Source of the DNA: CAKRJP01 sp963589425
GTDB taxonomy: Bacteria > Bacillota > Clostridia > Lachnospirales > Lachnospiraceae
Reading direction: 5' to 3'
Length of the DNA: 64,000 nucleotides
Assembly: GCA_963589425.1 (NCBI GenBank)
Contig: CAVAKZ010000006.1
Span: forward strand, 11,703 to 75,702
The translations under genes were made by a program, and so were the position numbers. Positions 33,525-42,122 of the stretch are shown in pieces (position 1 is the stretch's first letter; each line of letters begins with the position of its first letter). The notes beneath the pieces were generated by a model. It made no database searches. It saw only the letters and a list, made by a program, of their open reading frames with translations, and was not told where the DNA came from.

Positions 33525-35933
33525 ATGAACGATTATTCGAAGTTAAATAAGGTCAGTTTGGAAATCAGAAAAGAGGTGGAAAAAAGGGAACATTTTCATC
33601 AGGATATTGAACTGATTTATGTCTTAGACGGTTCTATGACAGTGGAAGTCGGGCAGCAGAAAAGTGAATTAAAGGTAGAGGATGTCTTGGTAATCAATGC
33701 CAACAAAAAGCATCATCTGATAACTCGGGATAAAAATCTATTATATCTTAGACTGGGTATTGCTTATCCAATTGTCAGTGACATTTTTCAAAGTGTGGAT
33801 ATTATTTTTTGGTGTGATTCCTCCAAAGAAAATGATCAAAGATACGATGAGGTTCGTAAGGCCTTGAAAGACTTGCTGGGGAAATATTTAAAGGAGGGCC
33901 AGACAGAGGTCACTTTTGGATATATTTCCCAGTGTTATAAGGTTCTGGAGATTATGGCCTTGCACTTTTTGGTGCAGACCGGTGATAAGGAAAATATTAC
34001 AGATAAGGACCGGTTCGAGGACCGAATTTTGCAGATCAATAATTATATAAGATCCAATTATGCCCAGGACATCAGTTTAAAAGATTTGTCAGAAAAGTTA
34101 TTCCTTTCCATTGGATATTTATCAAGATTTTTTAAAAAGAACTACGGAATGAGCTTTGCAGAGTATTTGACCAATATAAGGCTTTATCATGCGGTGGAGG
34201 ATTTGCTTTATACCAATGTGCCAATTACCCATGTTGCCTATGAGAATGGATTTACCAACGCTGCGGTATTTAATAAGGCTTTTAAAAAAGCATATGGGGA
34301 GACACCTTCTTCTTTCCGTAAAAAAGCTGTTAGTGAGAAAGAAGAGGCTAAGTCGGAAACTTATGATCCGCAGACCCAGTTACGTGTTTTGAGTATTTTA
34401 AAAGATGGTGTGGAAGAAGAGAAACATTCGGAGGAAGAGATAGAGCACATTGCAGTAAAAGAATCCGTAAAGACAGAGAAGAGACTAAAACCTATATGGA
34501 ACAAGGTGATGAATATAGGCCCTGCAAGGGACCTGCTTCGGTCAGAAATCAGAGACCATGTGATCTTGCTGAAAGAAGCATTAAAAATTGAATATGTAAG
34601 GTTTTGGAATATTTTTTCTGATGGCATGCTCCTTAATTTGTCAGAAGGAGAGGATTATAATTTTTCGAGAGTGGATTCCATATTGGACTTTCTGGTGCAA
34701 AATGCTATTAAACCCCATATAGAATTGGGGGCAAAGCCTAGATATATTCAGAAAAGTGTCCAAGTTAGGATTAAAGAAGCAGATGGGATCATCGAAGAAC
34801 TGGACCTTGAGCTTTGGAAGAAGTTTATGGAAGCTTTTATGAAGCATTTGGTTTTAAGATATGGGCAGGAGCAAACAAGTGGGTGGAGAATGGAACTGTG
34901 GTGGGATGAAAGTATTGAGCGTAGCCTGGAGAATAAAAAGAAATATATTCAGAAATTTAATGAGACTTATGGAATTATAAAAAATTATTGTCCGCTTATG
35001 GAAGTTGGAGGTTATGGGCTTAGAGGAAGCTTTTTGTCGGAGGATGGGCTTTTGGAACTTTGGCAAGAGGAAAAGATAAAGCCTGATTTTCTATCTGTTA
35101 TTTTGTATGCATATGTCAGAGGGACAGAAGAAGAAGGGGTATTTTCCAAGCGAAATACCGATACAGAAACTATGAAAAACATGGTATTAGGTCTTCGTGA
35201 ACATATGGAAGAGACGGGGATGAAAGATACGAAGCTTTATATAACGGAGTGGAATTTGACGATTTCCGATCGAAATTATTTGAATGATACCTGCTTTAAG
35301 GGAGCCTATATTATAAAAAATTATTTGGATTTTTATGGACTTACCCAGATGGCTGCCTACTACGCAGGAACTGACAGGATGTCAGAGTACTATGATTCTA
35401 ATGAACTTTTATTTGGTGGAAGAGGTCTGCTAACAAAAGATGGCATACGGAAGCCGGCATTTTTTGCTTTTGAATTTTTGAACCGCCTGTATTCTTATTT
35501 TGTAGGAAAAGGAGAAAATTATTTAATATCCGCTAATGGCCATGGATCCTATGGAATTGTATGTCACAATATGCGCAAGTTAAACTATAACTATTATTTT
35601 TCAAAAGAAGATGAACTGGAAAAAGAGCAGATGTGGAAATACATGGAGGATCAAAAGCAGCTGGATTTAAAAATAGAATTGGAGGATTTAGAAGCAGGGG
35701 AATATCAGCTAAAGATTTATAGAATTAATTATTATAATGGAAATGTACTGGGAATATGGGGAGAGATGGGATTTATTAAAGATATGGACAGGGAAGATAT
35801 AAAATATTTTCGGAGAGTATGTGAACCTAAGATGCTGATTGATAATATTAGTGTTACAGATTCTAAAATTCCCTTACACCTTATATTGGAGCCAAATGAA
35901 ATAACGTTTGCGCGGATTAGAAAAATTGGATAA
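33525..35933 (+). CDS. AraC-family regulator fused to a GH39-like domain
   Basis: An 802-residue cytoplasmic protein without signal peptide. Residues about 15-150 form a cupin-like sensing domain (HFHQDIELIYVLDGSMTV). Residues about 170-275 are an AraC-type double helix-turn-helix (INNYIRSNYAQDISLKDLS, SRFFKKNYGMSFAEYL, AYENGFTNAAVFNKAFKKAYG). An acidic linker follows, then a domain resembling GH39 glycosidases (about 330-800). The nucleophile motif ITEWN (Glu575) is kept, but where the acid/base motif WNEP is expected the sequence is LWWDE (Asp461 near the Glu position). The domain is therefore more likely to bind a sugar ligand than to act as an enzyme. It stands just upstream of the C-glycoside-type cluster and is its likely activator. 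Start ATG 33525 follows GGAGAGGAAAAAAGCG. Confidence 0.85.
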   Translation: MNDYSKLNKVSLEIRKEVEKREHFHQDIELIYVLDGSMTVEVGQQKSELKVEDVLVINANKKHHLITRDKNLLYLRLGIAYPIVSDIFQSVDIIFWCDSSKENDQRYDEVRKALKDLLGKYLKEGQTEVTFGYISQCYKVLEIMALHFLVQTGDKENITDKDRFEDRILQINNYIRSNYAQDISLKDLSEKLFLSIGYLSRFFKKNYGMSFAEYLTNIRLYHAVEDLLYTNVPITHVAYENGFTNAAVFNKAFKKAYGETPSSFRKKAVSEKEEAKSETYDPQTQLRVLSILKDGVEEEKHSEEEIEHIAVKESVKTEKRLKPIWNKVMNIGPARDLLRSEIRDHVILLKEALKIEYVRFWNIFSDGMLLNLSEGEDYNFSRVDSILDFLVQNAIKPHIELGAKPRYIQKSVQVRIKEADGIIEELDLELWKKFMEAFMKHLVLRYGQEQTSGWRMELWWDESIERSLENKKKYIQKFNETYGIIKNYCPLMEVGGYGLRGSFLSEDGLLELWQEEKIKPDFLSVILYAYVRGTEEEGVFSKRNTDTETMKNMVLGLREHMEETGMKDTKLYITEWNLTISDRNYLNDTCFKGAYIIKNYLDFYGLTQMAAYYAGTDRMSEYYDSNELLFGGRGLLTKDGIRKPAFFAFEFLNRLYSYFVGKGENYLISANGHGSYGIVCHNMRKLNYNYYFSKEDELEKEQMWKYMEDQKQLDLKIELEDLEAGEYQLKIYRINYYNGNVLGIWGEMGFIKDMDREDIKYFRRVCEPKMLIDNISVTDSKIPLHLILEPNEITFARIRKIG

Positions 35934-35950
35934 ATAAATTGAACGCATAA

Positions 35951-35995
35951 AAAGAGAGGTCAAAATTACACCTATTAATTTTGACCTCTCTTTTT
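35951..35995 (+). terminator. Strong terminator after the AraC-GH39 gene
   Basis: A perfect 17-bp stem (35951-35967 with 35977-35993) and T-run separate the regulator from the catabolic genes. The A-rich start also allows termination from the other side. Confidence 0.92.
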
Positions 35996-36124
35996 GTGGG
36001 AAAATTATCAGGGGAAAAAGTGTCAAAAAAGGAAGGGTAAGAAGTATTGATTCAGGAAGTGAGACTCTCAGAAAAATCATACAATAAGCACATAGAAAAC
36101 GAGTTCGAAAGGAGAGTACAAGAA

Positions 36125-37039
36125 ATGAAACTTGGATTAGTTACTGCAATTTGCGACGGAATGAACTTTGAAGAAGTCGTAGATTTTGCGGCAGAGAACG
36201 GATTGGAGTGTCTAGAAGTTGCATGCTGGCCCCAGGGAGGTGCACAGAGAAGATATGCAGGTGTAAGCCACATTGACGTTGCAAATCTGACCCAGGAAAA
36301 AGCAGAGGAGATTAAGGCATATTGCCAGAAGAAGGGCGTAGAAATTTCTTCTCTTGCTTATTATCCAAATACCTTAGACCCAGACCTTGAGAAGAGACAG
36401 ACCTATATTGACCATTTGTACAAATTAATGGATGCCTCTGCCATGTTAGGGGTAAACATGATCACCACATTTGTAGGAAGAGATCCTAAAAAGACCGTAT
36501 CTGAAAATCTGGAGATTGTAAAAGAGGTATGGCCTCCCCTTGTAAAATATGCAGAAGAAAAAGGGGTAAAGATCGGTATTGAAAACTGCCCAATGCTATT
36601 TACAGAGGATGAATGGCCGGGAGGACAAAATCTTATGACCAGTCCTGCAAATTGGAGAAAGGTCTTTGAGATTCTTGATAGCCCTAATTTTGGAATTAAC
36701 TACGACCCATCCCATTTTGTATGGCAGCAGATCGATTATATTAAACCAATCTATGAATTTAAAGACAAAATTTTCCATGTACATTATAAGGACATCAAGC
36801 TCTATGAGGACAAGCTTGCAGATGTAGGAACTATGGCAACACCACTAGAGTACATGTCACCAAAGCTTCCGGGCCTTGGAGATGTAGACTGGGGTAAATA
36901 TGTATCTGCACTTACCGACATCGGATATGACGGATATACCTGCATTGAAGTGGAAGATAAGGCCTTTGAAAAGAGCTTAGATGATGCAAAGAAGGCGGTT
37001 ATCTTAAGTACAAAATATCTTAGAAATTTTGTGATCTAA
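36125..37039 (+). CDS. Sugar phosphate isomerase/epimerase-like TIM-barrel protein
   Basis: A 304-residue xylose-isomerase-like TIM barrel. Metal-ligand strands are visible: IGIENCPMLF (Glu near 154), NYDPSHFVWQ (Asp/His near 195-198), FHVHYKDIKLYED (His near 221) and YTCIEVEDKAF (Glu near 278). Such proteins isomerise or epimerise free keto-sugars. As first gene of the cluster it may rearrange the 3-keto or enediolone sugar released by C-C cleavage; this is inference. ATG 36125 has GAAAGGAGAGTACAAGAA before it; an upstream in-frame start at 36047 would add 26 atypical residues. The next gene lies 17 nt away. Confidence 0.86.
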   Translation: MKLGLVTAICDGMNFEEVVDFAAENGLECLEVACWPQGGAQRRYAGVSHIDVANLTQEKAEEIKAYCQKKGVEISSLAYYPNTLDPDLEKRQTYIDHLYKLMDASAMLGVNMITTFVGRDPKKTVSENLEIVKEVWPPLVKYAEEKGVKIGIENCPMLFTEDEWPGGQNLMTSPANWRKVFEILDSPNFGINYDPSHFVWQQIDYIKPIYEFKDKIFHVHYKDIKLYEDKLADVGTMATPLEYMSPKLPGLGDVDWGKYVSALTDIGYDGYTCIEVEDKAFEKSLDDAKKAVILSTKYLRNFVI

Positions 37040-37056
37040 AAGAGAGGAAGAAAGCT

Positions 37057-38103
37057 ATGAAGATAAAACTTGGTATTATCGGCTTCGGTGGAATGGGAAA
37101 ATGGCATGCGCAGAACGCCCCAAGAGCCGGAGTAGAAATTGCAGCAGTATGTGATATTGAAGAAGTAAAGCAAAAAGAAGCTCTTGAGATGGGATACAAG
37201 CTTTACAAGTCAGCAGATGAACTTTTGGCAGACCCTGAAGTAAATACTGTAATTCTTACCGTGCCGAATTATTTACATAAGGAAATGTGCATTAAGGCAG
37301 CAAAAGCCGGAAAAAATGTTATTACAGAAAAACCTGCAGCATTAAATGTCCAGGAATTAGATGAGATGGAAGCTGCCTGCAAGGAAGCTGGAGTTTTCTT
37401 TACTTCTCACCAGAACCGTCGCTGGGACAGGGACATGTTGATCGTAAAGAAAGCCTATGATGAAGGCCTTCTTGGAAATATCTTTACTATCGAATCCAAA
37501 TTACATTCCGGAAACGGATATATGCATGAATGGCATTTGTATAAAAAATATGGCGGAGGCATGATTTACGACTGGGGAGTTCATTTGATTGATCAGATCC
37601 TCTTTATGATGCCGGAGGCAAAAGTGAAATCTGTTTTTGCAGATATTAAGAATGTACTTCATGAAGAAGTAGATGATTATTTCAAGATTATCCTGAAGTT
37701 GGATAATGGTATCACTGCCCACATCGAGTTGTCTACTTACATCTTAAAGTACCAGCCAAGATGGCTTGCAGCAGGTGATAAGGGAACCATGATTGTTGAA
37801 GACTTTGGATGCCATGGAAGTATTTATCGTACTGGAAAGCTTCTTGAGAAACTTCCGCCACAGATTACAGAGACAGAGGCAGGACCAACCAGACAGTTTG
37901 CTCCGGTACCGCCGGGAGGAATTGTGGAGGAAGCCCTTCCGGAAGTTGAAACAGATTGGGTAGATTTCTATCGAAATGTAGATGATGTATTAAACGGAAG
38001 AGCAGAATCAAGAATCAAGATTCCTGAGGTAAGAAGAGTTCTTTCTGTTATGGAAGCCGCATGGAAATCAGCAGCAAGCGGAGAAGCAGTTTTGTTTGAA
38101 TAA
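37057..38103 (+). CDS. Gfo/Idh/MocA-family oxidoreductase 1
   Basis: A 348-residue NAD(P)-dependent sugar oxidoreductase. The N-terminal Rossmann domain has LGIIGFGGMGKWHA and the family motif ITEKPAALN near residue 93; the C-terminal domain holds YDWGVHLIDQIL with the usual Asp and His of the active site. These enzymes oxidise or reduce a sugar hydroxyl. Two different members occur in this cluster; this one, next to the TIM-barrel isomerase, may reduce the released 3-keto-sugar to glucose, but the roles could be swapped. Confidence 0.88.
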   Translation: MKIKLGIIGFGGMGKWHAQNAPRAGVEIAAVCDIEEVKQKEALEMGYKLYKSADELLADPEVNTVILTVPNYLHKEMCIKAAKAGKNVITEKPAALNVQELDEMEAACKEAGVFFTSHQNRRWDRDMLIVKKAYDEGLLGNIFTIESKLHSGNGYMHEWHLYKKYGGGMIYDWGVHLIDQILFMMPEAKVKSVFADIKNVLHEEVDDYFKIILKLDNGITAHIELSTYILKYQPRWLAAGDKGTMIVEDFGCHGSIYRTGKLLEKLPPQITETEAGPTRQFAPVPPGGIVEEALPEVETDWVDFYRNVDDVLNGRAESRIKIPEVRRVLSVMEAAWKSAASGEAVLFE

Positions 38104-38148
38104 GACAGAATAAGATAAAGAAAATTATTTATAAGGAGGAAATATAAA

Positions 38149-39252
38149 ATGAAGAAGTTGAAAGTTGCAGTAATCGGTTGTGGAGGTATCGCTAATCAGA
38201 AGCATTTTCCGGCATTGAAAAACAACGCAGATATGAATGAGATCGTGGCATTCTGTGATGTGATCGAGGAAAGAGCCCAGAAAGCTGCGAAAGAATTCGG
38301 AACAGCAGATGCAAAGGTCTACACAGATTATAAGGAGCTTTTGAAGGACGAGAGTATCGAGGTTGTACATATCTGTACTCCGAACGTATCCCACAGTGAG
38401 ATTGCTATCGCAGCATTTGAGGCTAAGAAAAATGTATATTGTGAAAAGCCAATGTCTCATAGCACAGAGGAAGCAGAGAAGATGGTAGAGGCATGGAAGA
38501 AGTCAGGAATGCAGTTTACCGTTGGATATCAGAATCGTTTCCGACCGGAGGTGCAGAATCTTCATGCGGCTTGTGAGAAGGGTGAGCTTGGAGATATCTA
38601 TTATGGAAAAGCCCATGCAGTACGTAGAAGAGGGGTTCCTACATGGGGAGTATTTATGGATAAGGCAGCCCAGGGTGGTGGTCCCCTTATTGATATCGGA
38701 ACTCACGCTTTAGACATTACCCTTTGGTGTATGAACAACTATGATATTGACAGCGTTACCGGATCTGTATTCTACAAATTAGGAGGATTACAGCAGGCAA
38801 CAGAAGGAAACTTGTTTGGACCATGGGATCCAAAAACCTATGAAGTAGAAGATTCTGCTATGGGATTTGTTAAGATGAAAAATGGTGCAACCATTAACTT
38901 GGAGGCAAGTTGGGCTTTGAATATCCTGGAATCTAGAGAGGCATCTACAACCCTTTGCGGAACAGAAGCAGGGGCAGAGATTCATTCCGGAATGAGCTAT
39001 TCTAAGAACGAATTGATCTACAACAGAGGAAGAAATAACCAGTTAATGGAAGAGACCCTTTCACCGGTAGGAGGCGTTGCTTACTTTGGCGGCGGCGGTG
39101 GAGAAGAAGGAACCATCGACTGCAAGCAGTGGTTAAATGCAGTGGCAACCGGAACCGAGCCTCTTGTAAAACCAGAAGAAGCTTTAGCTGTTACAAAGAT
39201 TCTGGATGCAATCTATAAATCAGCAAGAGAAAACAAGGAGATCAAGTTTTAA
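38149..39252 (+). CDS. Gfo/Idh/MocA-family oxidoreductase 2 (DgpA-like)
   Basis: A 367-residue member of the same superfamily as the previous gene but clearly different in sequence. The Rossmann start VAVIGCGGIANQKHFPAL, the motif YCEKPMSHS near residue 105 and LIDIGTHALDITLW near 185 are visible. It directly precedes the DUF6379 and TIM-barrel genes, the same position that the 3-oxidising dehydrogenase DgpA has in the puerarin-degrading cluster, so it is the better candidate for oxidising C3 of the glycoside's sugar. Start follows AAGGAGGAAATATAAA. Confidence 0.88.
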   Translation: MKKLKVAVIGCGGIANQKHFPALKNNADMNEIVAFCDVIEERAQKAAKEFGTADAKVYTDYKELLKDESIEVVHICTPNVSHSEIAIAAFEAKKNVYCEKPMSHSTEEAEKMVEAWKKSGMQFTVGYQNRFRPEVQNLHAACEKGELGDIYYGKAHAVRRRGVPTWGVFMDKAAQGGGPLIDIGTHALDITLWCMNNYDIDSVTGSVFYKLGGLQQATEGNLFGPWDPKTYEVEDSAMGFVKMKNGATINLEASWALNILESREASTTLCGTEAGAEIHSGMSYSKNELIYNRGRNNQLMEETLSPVGGVAYFGGGGGEEGTIDCKQWLNAVATGTEPLVKPEEALAVTKILDAIYKSARENKEIKF

Positions 39253-39284
39253 GGGTGAATATTAGAATATAGGAGACAAAAGAT

Positions 39285-39716
39285 ATGGCTTTTGCAATGA
39301 GAATTAATTTTGTAGATGTAGTATGCGATGACAGCATGAAAAATATATTTGCAAATGGAAAAAAAGTAGGTTATCAGTTCGACATTCGATTAAGTTATTA
39401 TAGGGGACATTTCCTTTCTGTTATTGATGAATTTGGAGTAAAAGTCGATGGCAAAGAGGTTCCTACTGAGGATATTAAGTTCTGTTTACATGGAAAAGAG
39501 TTTGGTGTAGCCCAGCTGCATGACCTGGTATCTGAGTTTTGGCAGATCACAGAGCCGGCGACGATTAAGATTTTTAAAGATGGCGGAATCCCTGCAGGAG
39601 ACCATGATGTGGATGTAACCTTAATGTTCCACTCTCCATATATGCCAATCAGCGATACCGCATATATGCCGATTGATGGATGTGGAAGCAAAAAGCTTAC
39701 ATTAGCAGAGTTTTAA
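39285..39716 (+). CDS. DUF6379 protein: C-glycoside deglycosidase beta subunit-like (DgpB-like)
   Basis: A 143-residue protein with the DUF6379 pattern: VCDDSMKNIFANGKKVGYQF, DIRLSYYRGHFLSVIDEF, VKVDGKEVPTEDIKFCLHGKEF, PATIKIFKDGGIPAGDHDVDV and HSPYMPIS. In known C-glycoside deglycosidases (DgpB of gut strain PUE, CarC of soil bacteria) this small beta-rich subunit pairs with a TIM-barrel alpha subunit, and only the complex breaks the C-C bond of 3-oxo-C-glycosides. The expected partner is the next gene, 15 nt downstream. This is the marker gene of the cluster. The substrate range is not readable from sequence. Confidence 0.87.
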   Translation: MAFAMRINFVDVVCDDSMKNIFANGKKVGYQFDIRLSYYRGHFLSVIDEFGVKVDGKEVPTEDIKFCLHGKEFGVAQLHDLVSEFWQITEPATIKIFKDGGIPAGDHDVDVTLMFHSPYMPISDTAYMPIDGCGSKKLTLAEF

Positions 39717-39731
39717 GGAGGTCACATAATA

Positions 39732-40709
39732 ATGAGCAATATTAAATTAGGAATTACATTATACTGTTTTACACAGGAATACTGCCGTGGCGAGATGACT
39801 CTGGAAGACTGCATCCGCAAGGCAAAAGAAATTGGTTCAGAAGGATATGAGATTGTTGCAACACAGATGGTTCCGTCATATCCTTATGTAAGTGATAAAT
39901 TTTTAGGCGAGATTAAAGCAATGTCAGAATATTATGATATTGCACCGATTTGCTACTCTGCAAATATGGACCGTGGTATGAGAGGAGACCGTAATCTTAC
40001 CGAAGATGAGATGCTTCAGATGGCCATTAATGATGTAAAAAGTGCCAATAAAATGGGATGCAAGGTTATGAGAGAGCAGTACCTTTTAAGCCCGGAGGCC
40101 TTGGTAAAACTTGCTCCATATGCAGAGGCATATGATGTAAAAGTAGGTATTGAAATTCACAATCCGGAGACACCAAATACTCCGATTATGAGAGAATATC
40201 TGAGCAAGATTCAGGAATCCGGATCAAAATATATCGGATTTGTACCTGACTTTGGCTTGTTTGCAACAGCTCCAAATAAACCCCACTGGGATAATGCATT
40301 GGCTCAGGGAGTACCGGTAGAGATCCTTGAGAAGGCAAAGGAAATGCGTTTGAACGATGTGCCCCAGGAAGAGGCAATGAAGAAACTGGCAGAGGCAGGG
40401 GCAACGGGACCGGCATTTGCAGCACTTCAAGGAATGTATGGATTTGTACAGTTTAGAAAAGATTGTAAGGCAGAGCTTGAGGGATTAAAAGAAATTATGC
40501 CATATTGCTTCCATATGCATGGAAAATGCCACTATGTAAGTGAGGACTTAAGAGAAGCAAGTATCCCATATAATGAGATTATGCCGGTGATTCAAAATTC
40601 AGACTTTGACGGATATATTGTAACGGAATATGAAGATCATGATTCAGGCAATGCAGAAGTGATGACTCGCAGACATGTTGCTATGATGAAGAAACTGCTG
40701 GGTAGATAA
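39732..40709 (+). CDS. TIM-barrel protein: C-glycoside deglycosidase alpha subunit-like (DgpC-like)
   Basis: A 325-residue xylose-isomerase-like TIM barrel with a metal centre suggested by VGIEIHNPETPNT (Glu near 140), VPDFGLFA (Asp near 175), YCFHMHGKCHYV (His residues near 258-263) and VTEYEDHDSG (Glu near 299). It is placed right after the DUF6379 gene, as the catalytic alpha subunit is in characterised deglycosidase clusters. Known enzymes use the metal and a His to deprotonate the 3-oxo-sugar and release the aglycone. Start ATG 39732 follows TTTTAAGGAGGTCACATAAT. It differs from the first TIM barrel of the cluster (36125). Confidence 0.87.
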   Translation: MSNIKLGITLYCFTQEYCRGEMTLEDCIRKAKEIGSEGYEIVATQMVPSYPYVSDKFLGEIKAMSEYYDIAPICYSANMDRGMRGDRNLTEDEMLQMAINDVKSANKMGCKVMREQYLLSPEALVKLAPYAEAYDVKVGIEIHNPETPNTPIMREYLSKIQESGSKYIGFVPDFGLFATAPNKPHWDNALAQGVPVEILEKAKEMRLNDVPQEEAMKKLAEAGATGPAFAALQGMYGFVQFRKDCKAELEGLKEIMPYCFHMHGKCHYVSEDLREASIPYNEIMPVIQNSDFDGYIVTEYEDHDSGNAEVMTRRHVAMMKKLLGR

Positions 40710-40736
40710 CCCCCGGCAGTTATGGAGGATAAGAGA

Positions 40737-42104
40737 ATGGGTAGTTCGGGAAATAGATTATCGAAAAAGACATTGTTTGCGTATGGATGTGGAGATTTTG
40801 CCAGTAACCTATGCTGGACATTTGTAGGAAGTTACTTAAGTGTATTCTATACAGATGTTGTTGGTATGGCACCTGCAATTGCATCCATGATCATGTTAAT
40901 TGCTAAAATTTGGGATGGAGTCAACGATCCTATGTTTGGTATGATCGCAGAGAGAACCAATAGTAAAAAAGGTCGTTTCCGCCCCTATATCTTCTATGGT
41001 GCTCCTTTCCTTGCACTGTTTTCAGTGCTGACATTTACCACTTTTGGAAAGGGCACTGCAGCAGTAGGCTGGGCTGCATTTTCCTACATTGGCTGTGGAA
41101 TGTTATATACTGTTGTAAATCTTTCTTATGGTTCGCTATCAACAGTTATGACCACCAACCCAGAAGATATTGCACAGCTTAATAGTTACCGTATGATGGG
41201 AACGAATATCAGTTCTGTATTGTTAAATGCAATCACCGCTCCAATGCTTGCAGCCTTCTCTGCCGGCAGTCAAGGATATACAGCAAAAAGTTATACTATC
41301 GTAGCTATTATATTTGCAGTTTGTTCCATTCCTATTTTTTATTTTGTATATGCAAACTGTAAAGAAACCATTAAGCCTCAGGTATCAGAGACGAGAATTC
41401 CTGTTTCCAAGAGTTTGAAATCTGTGCTTGGAAATGGCCCACTTATGCTATTATTTTTAATTCAGCTGCTTGCTATGACGGCATTCTTTGGACGTATGGG
41501 AGTTGTAATCTACTACTTAATGTATGATGTGCAGAGAATGGATCTGATTGCAGTATTTATGTCATTGCCATCCCTTATGACTGTTATCGGAATTTTAGTT
41601 ACAAAGAATCATATGGTATCTTTTGGGAAGAAAAAGATGGCGGCCATGGGTTATATTGGAGCTGGAATTTCCTTGATTTTAATTTATTTTGTAGGAAATA
41701 CAATGGGTTACAGTAATATTCCTTTATTGATTGTCTTACATGCATGTTACGGATTCTTCTGCTTCTCCTTCCCGATTCCTATGGCAATGGTACCGGATGC
41801 AATTAGCTATGAAGAAGATCGCCACGGAGTACGGGCAGATGGAGTATCTTATGCAACTGTATCCTTGTCTACAAAATTCGGAAGCGCTTTTGGTGTATCC
41901 GGAGCCTTACTTGTTATGGCAGCCTTTGGCTATGTGGCAAATGCACAGCAGACAGCATCTGCAGCTCATGGAATTAACCTTACGGTTAATCTGATTTTTG
42001 GAATTATGTTCCTGCTATGTTTGATTCCTTTGTATTTCTACCCATTAGATGAGAAGAGAAGTGCAGAGATTCGTGCTAGATTAGATGAAAAGGCAGGATT
42101 GTAA
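40737..42104 (+). CDS. GPH-family sugar/glycoside:cation symporter
   Basis: A 455-residue membrane protein with about 12 helices of the glycoside-pentoside-hexuronide family (MelB-like). Typical motifs are FAYGCGDFASNLCWTFVGSYL, KIWDGVNDPMFGMIAERTNSKKGRFRPYI and MVPDAISYEEDRHGVRADGVSYA. It should import a glycoside with Na+ or H+. Its place in the cluster, between the C-C lyase genes and a glucokinase, suggests that the whole glycoside enters the cell and is broken down inside, in agreement with the lack of signal peptides on the enzymes. ATG 40737 is chosen because GGAGG lies eight bases ahead; ATG 40722 has no such site. Confidence 0.9.
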   Translation: MGSSGNRLSKKTLFAYGCGDFASNLCWTFVGSYLSVFYTDVVGMAPAIASMIMLIAKIWDGVNDPMFGMIAERTNSKKGRFRPYIFYGAPFLALFSVLTFTTFGKGTAAVGWAAFSYIGCGMLYTVVNLSYGSLSTVMTTNPEDIAQLNSYRMMGTNISSVLLNAITAPMLAAFSAGSQGYTAKSYTIVAIIFAVCSIPIFYFVYANCKETIKPQVSETRIPVSKSLKSVLGNGPLMLLFLIQLLAMTAFFGRMGVVIYYLMYDVQRMDLIAVFMSLPSLMTVIGILVTKNHMVSFGKKKMAAMGYIGAGISLILIYFVGNTMGYSNIPLLIVLHACYGFFCFSFPIPMAMVPDAISYEEDRHGVRADGVSYATVSLSTKFGSAFGVSGALLVMAAFGYVANAQQTASAAHGINLTVNLIFGIMFLLCLIPLYFYPLDEKRSAEIRARLDEKAGL

Positions 42105-42122
42105 AAGGAGAAATTCGTAAAA

